In this document: piece by piece, positions 13,468-13,511 of the stretch
Numbering within the stretch: position 1 is the first letter of the stretch
Layout: each line of letters starts with the position of its first letter
Assembly (NCBI GenBank): GCA_902783615.1
Contig: CACZRQ010000028.1
Span: 1-13,511 of the forward strand
Length of the DNA stretch: 13,511 nucleotides
Reading direction: 5' to 3'
Source: an uncultured Bacteroidales bacterium
GTDB lineage: Bacteria > Bacteroidota > Bacteroidia > Bacteroidales > Bacteroidaceae
The notes under the pieces: model-generated
Told to the model about the DNA's origin: nothing
Database searches by the model: none
The model's input: the letters and a program-made list of their open reading frames with translations, nothing else
Position numbers and translations under genes: made by a program

Positions 13468-13511
13468 AGCCTTTAGCCATACTCTAGCCTTACTCTAAGC
13501 AGGCTCTAGCC
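13468..13511 (-). repeat. 11-bp tandem repeat at the right edge
   Basis: On the minus strand four imperfect 11-bp units run without gaps from the window edge to 13468. The clearest is GGCTAGAGTAT (13479-13489), and the others share GGCTAGAG or TTAGAGTAA. The array lies about 18 bp upstream of the -33 box of the Big_2 promoter and probably continues past the edge. Its role is unknown. Confidence 0.65.

Noticed and set aside
12470..13498. Long plus-strand open frame of 342 codons opposite the Big_2 gene
   Set aside because: It is the antisense of a repetitive Thr/Val-rich gene; its translation is low-complexity with no domain, and the minus-strand gene has a lipobox, Big_2 domains and a promoter.

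Overview
The window looks like chromosome from a Bacteroidales bacterium, most likely Prevotella or a close relative. The evidence is threefold. Two promoters match the Bacteroidetes consensus TTTG-N19-21-TAnnTTTG. Several genes encode typical Bacteroidetes surface lipoproteins (fimbrillin-like, Big_2 and M64-like domains). Dispersed heptanucleotide tracts translate as heptads such as SIVNCQS, which I associate from memory with Prevotella proteins.

Layout. Positions 8853 down to 1 form a minus-strand series: ruvC, a type I pullulanase lipoprotein (pulA), a double-ATPase ABC protein, an LtaS/alkaline-phosphatase-superfamily membrane enzyme, an integral-membrane PAP2 phosphatase, a secreted class A acid phosphatase, and the start of the NAD(P)H-hydrate repair gene nnr, which runs off the left edge. 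From pulA to the acid phosphatase, gaps are 3 to 34 bp, so this is probably one operon. pheS is transcribed rightward from 8980, divergently from ruvC, from a shared promoter region whose two -33 boxes sit back to back in one palindrome. Converging on pheS from the right is a two-gene operon encoding a Big_2 Ig-like lipoprotein and a multidomain lipoprotein (fimbrillin-like, leucine-rich repeats, M64-like metallopeptidase). A hairpin separates the two convergent units.

How the genes may work together. The LtaS-like enzyme and the two phosphatases are all predicted to act at or outside the inner membrane on phosphorylated lipids or small phosphate esters, so an envelope phospholipid or phosphate-recycling role is plausible but inferred. 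PulA is an outer alpha-glucan-degrading lipoprotein. RuvC, PheS and Nnr are housekeeping proteins. The Big_2/M64 pair is probably displayed on the cell surface.

The most unusual content is a dispersed repeat system built on a 7-bp unit (ATTGACN, about thirty copies). It occurs as short tandem tracts between genes and in frame inside genes: three times in the LtaS-like gene, at the N-terminus of the ABC gene, and weakly at the start of the membrane PAP2 gene. It comes with small hairpins, a 25-bp module present three times, and a set of three different 7-bp-stem palindromes at an exact 21-bp period. Because 7 leaves remainder 1 on division by 3, a pure tract is open in all three frames in one direction and closed in all three in the other. 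The tracts inside genes all lie in the open orientation, while the one at the end of ruvC is in the closed orientation and provides its stop codon.
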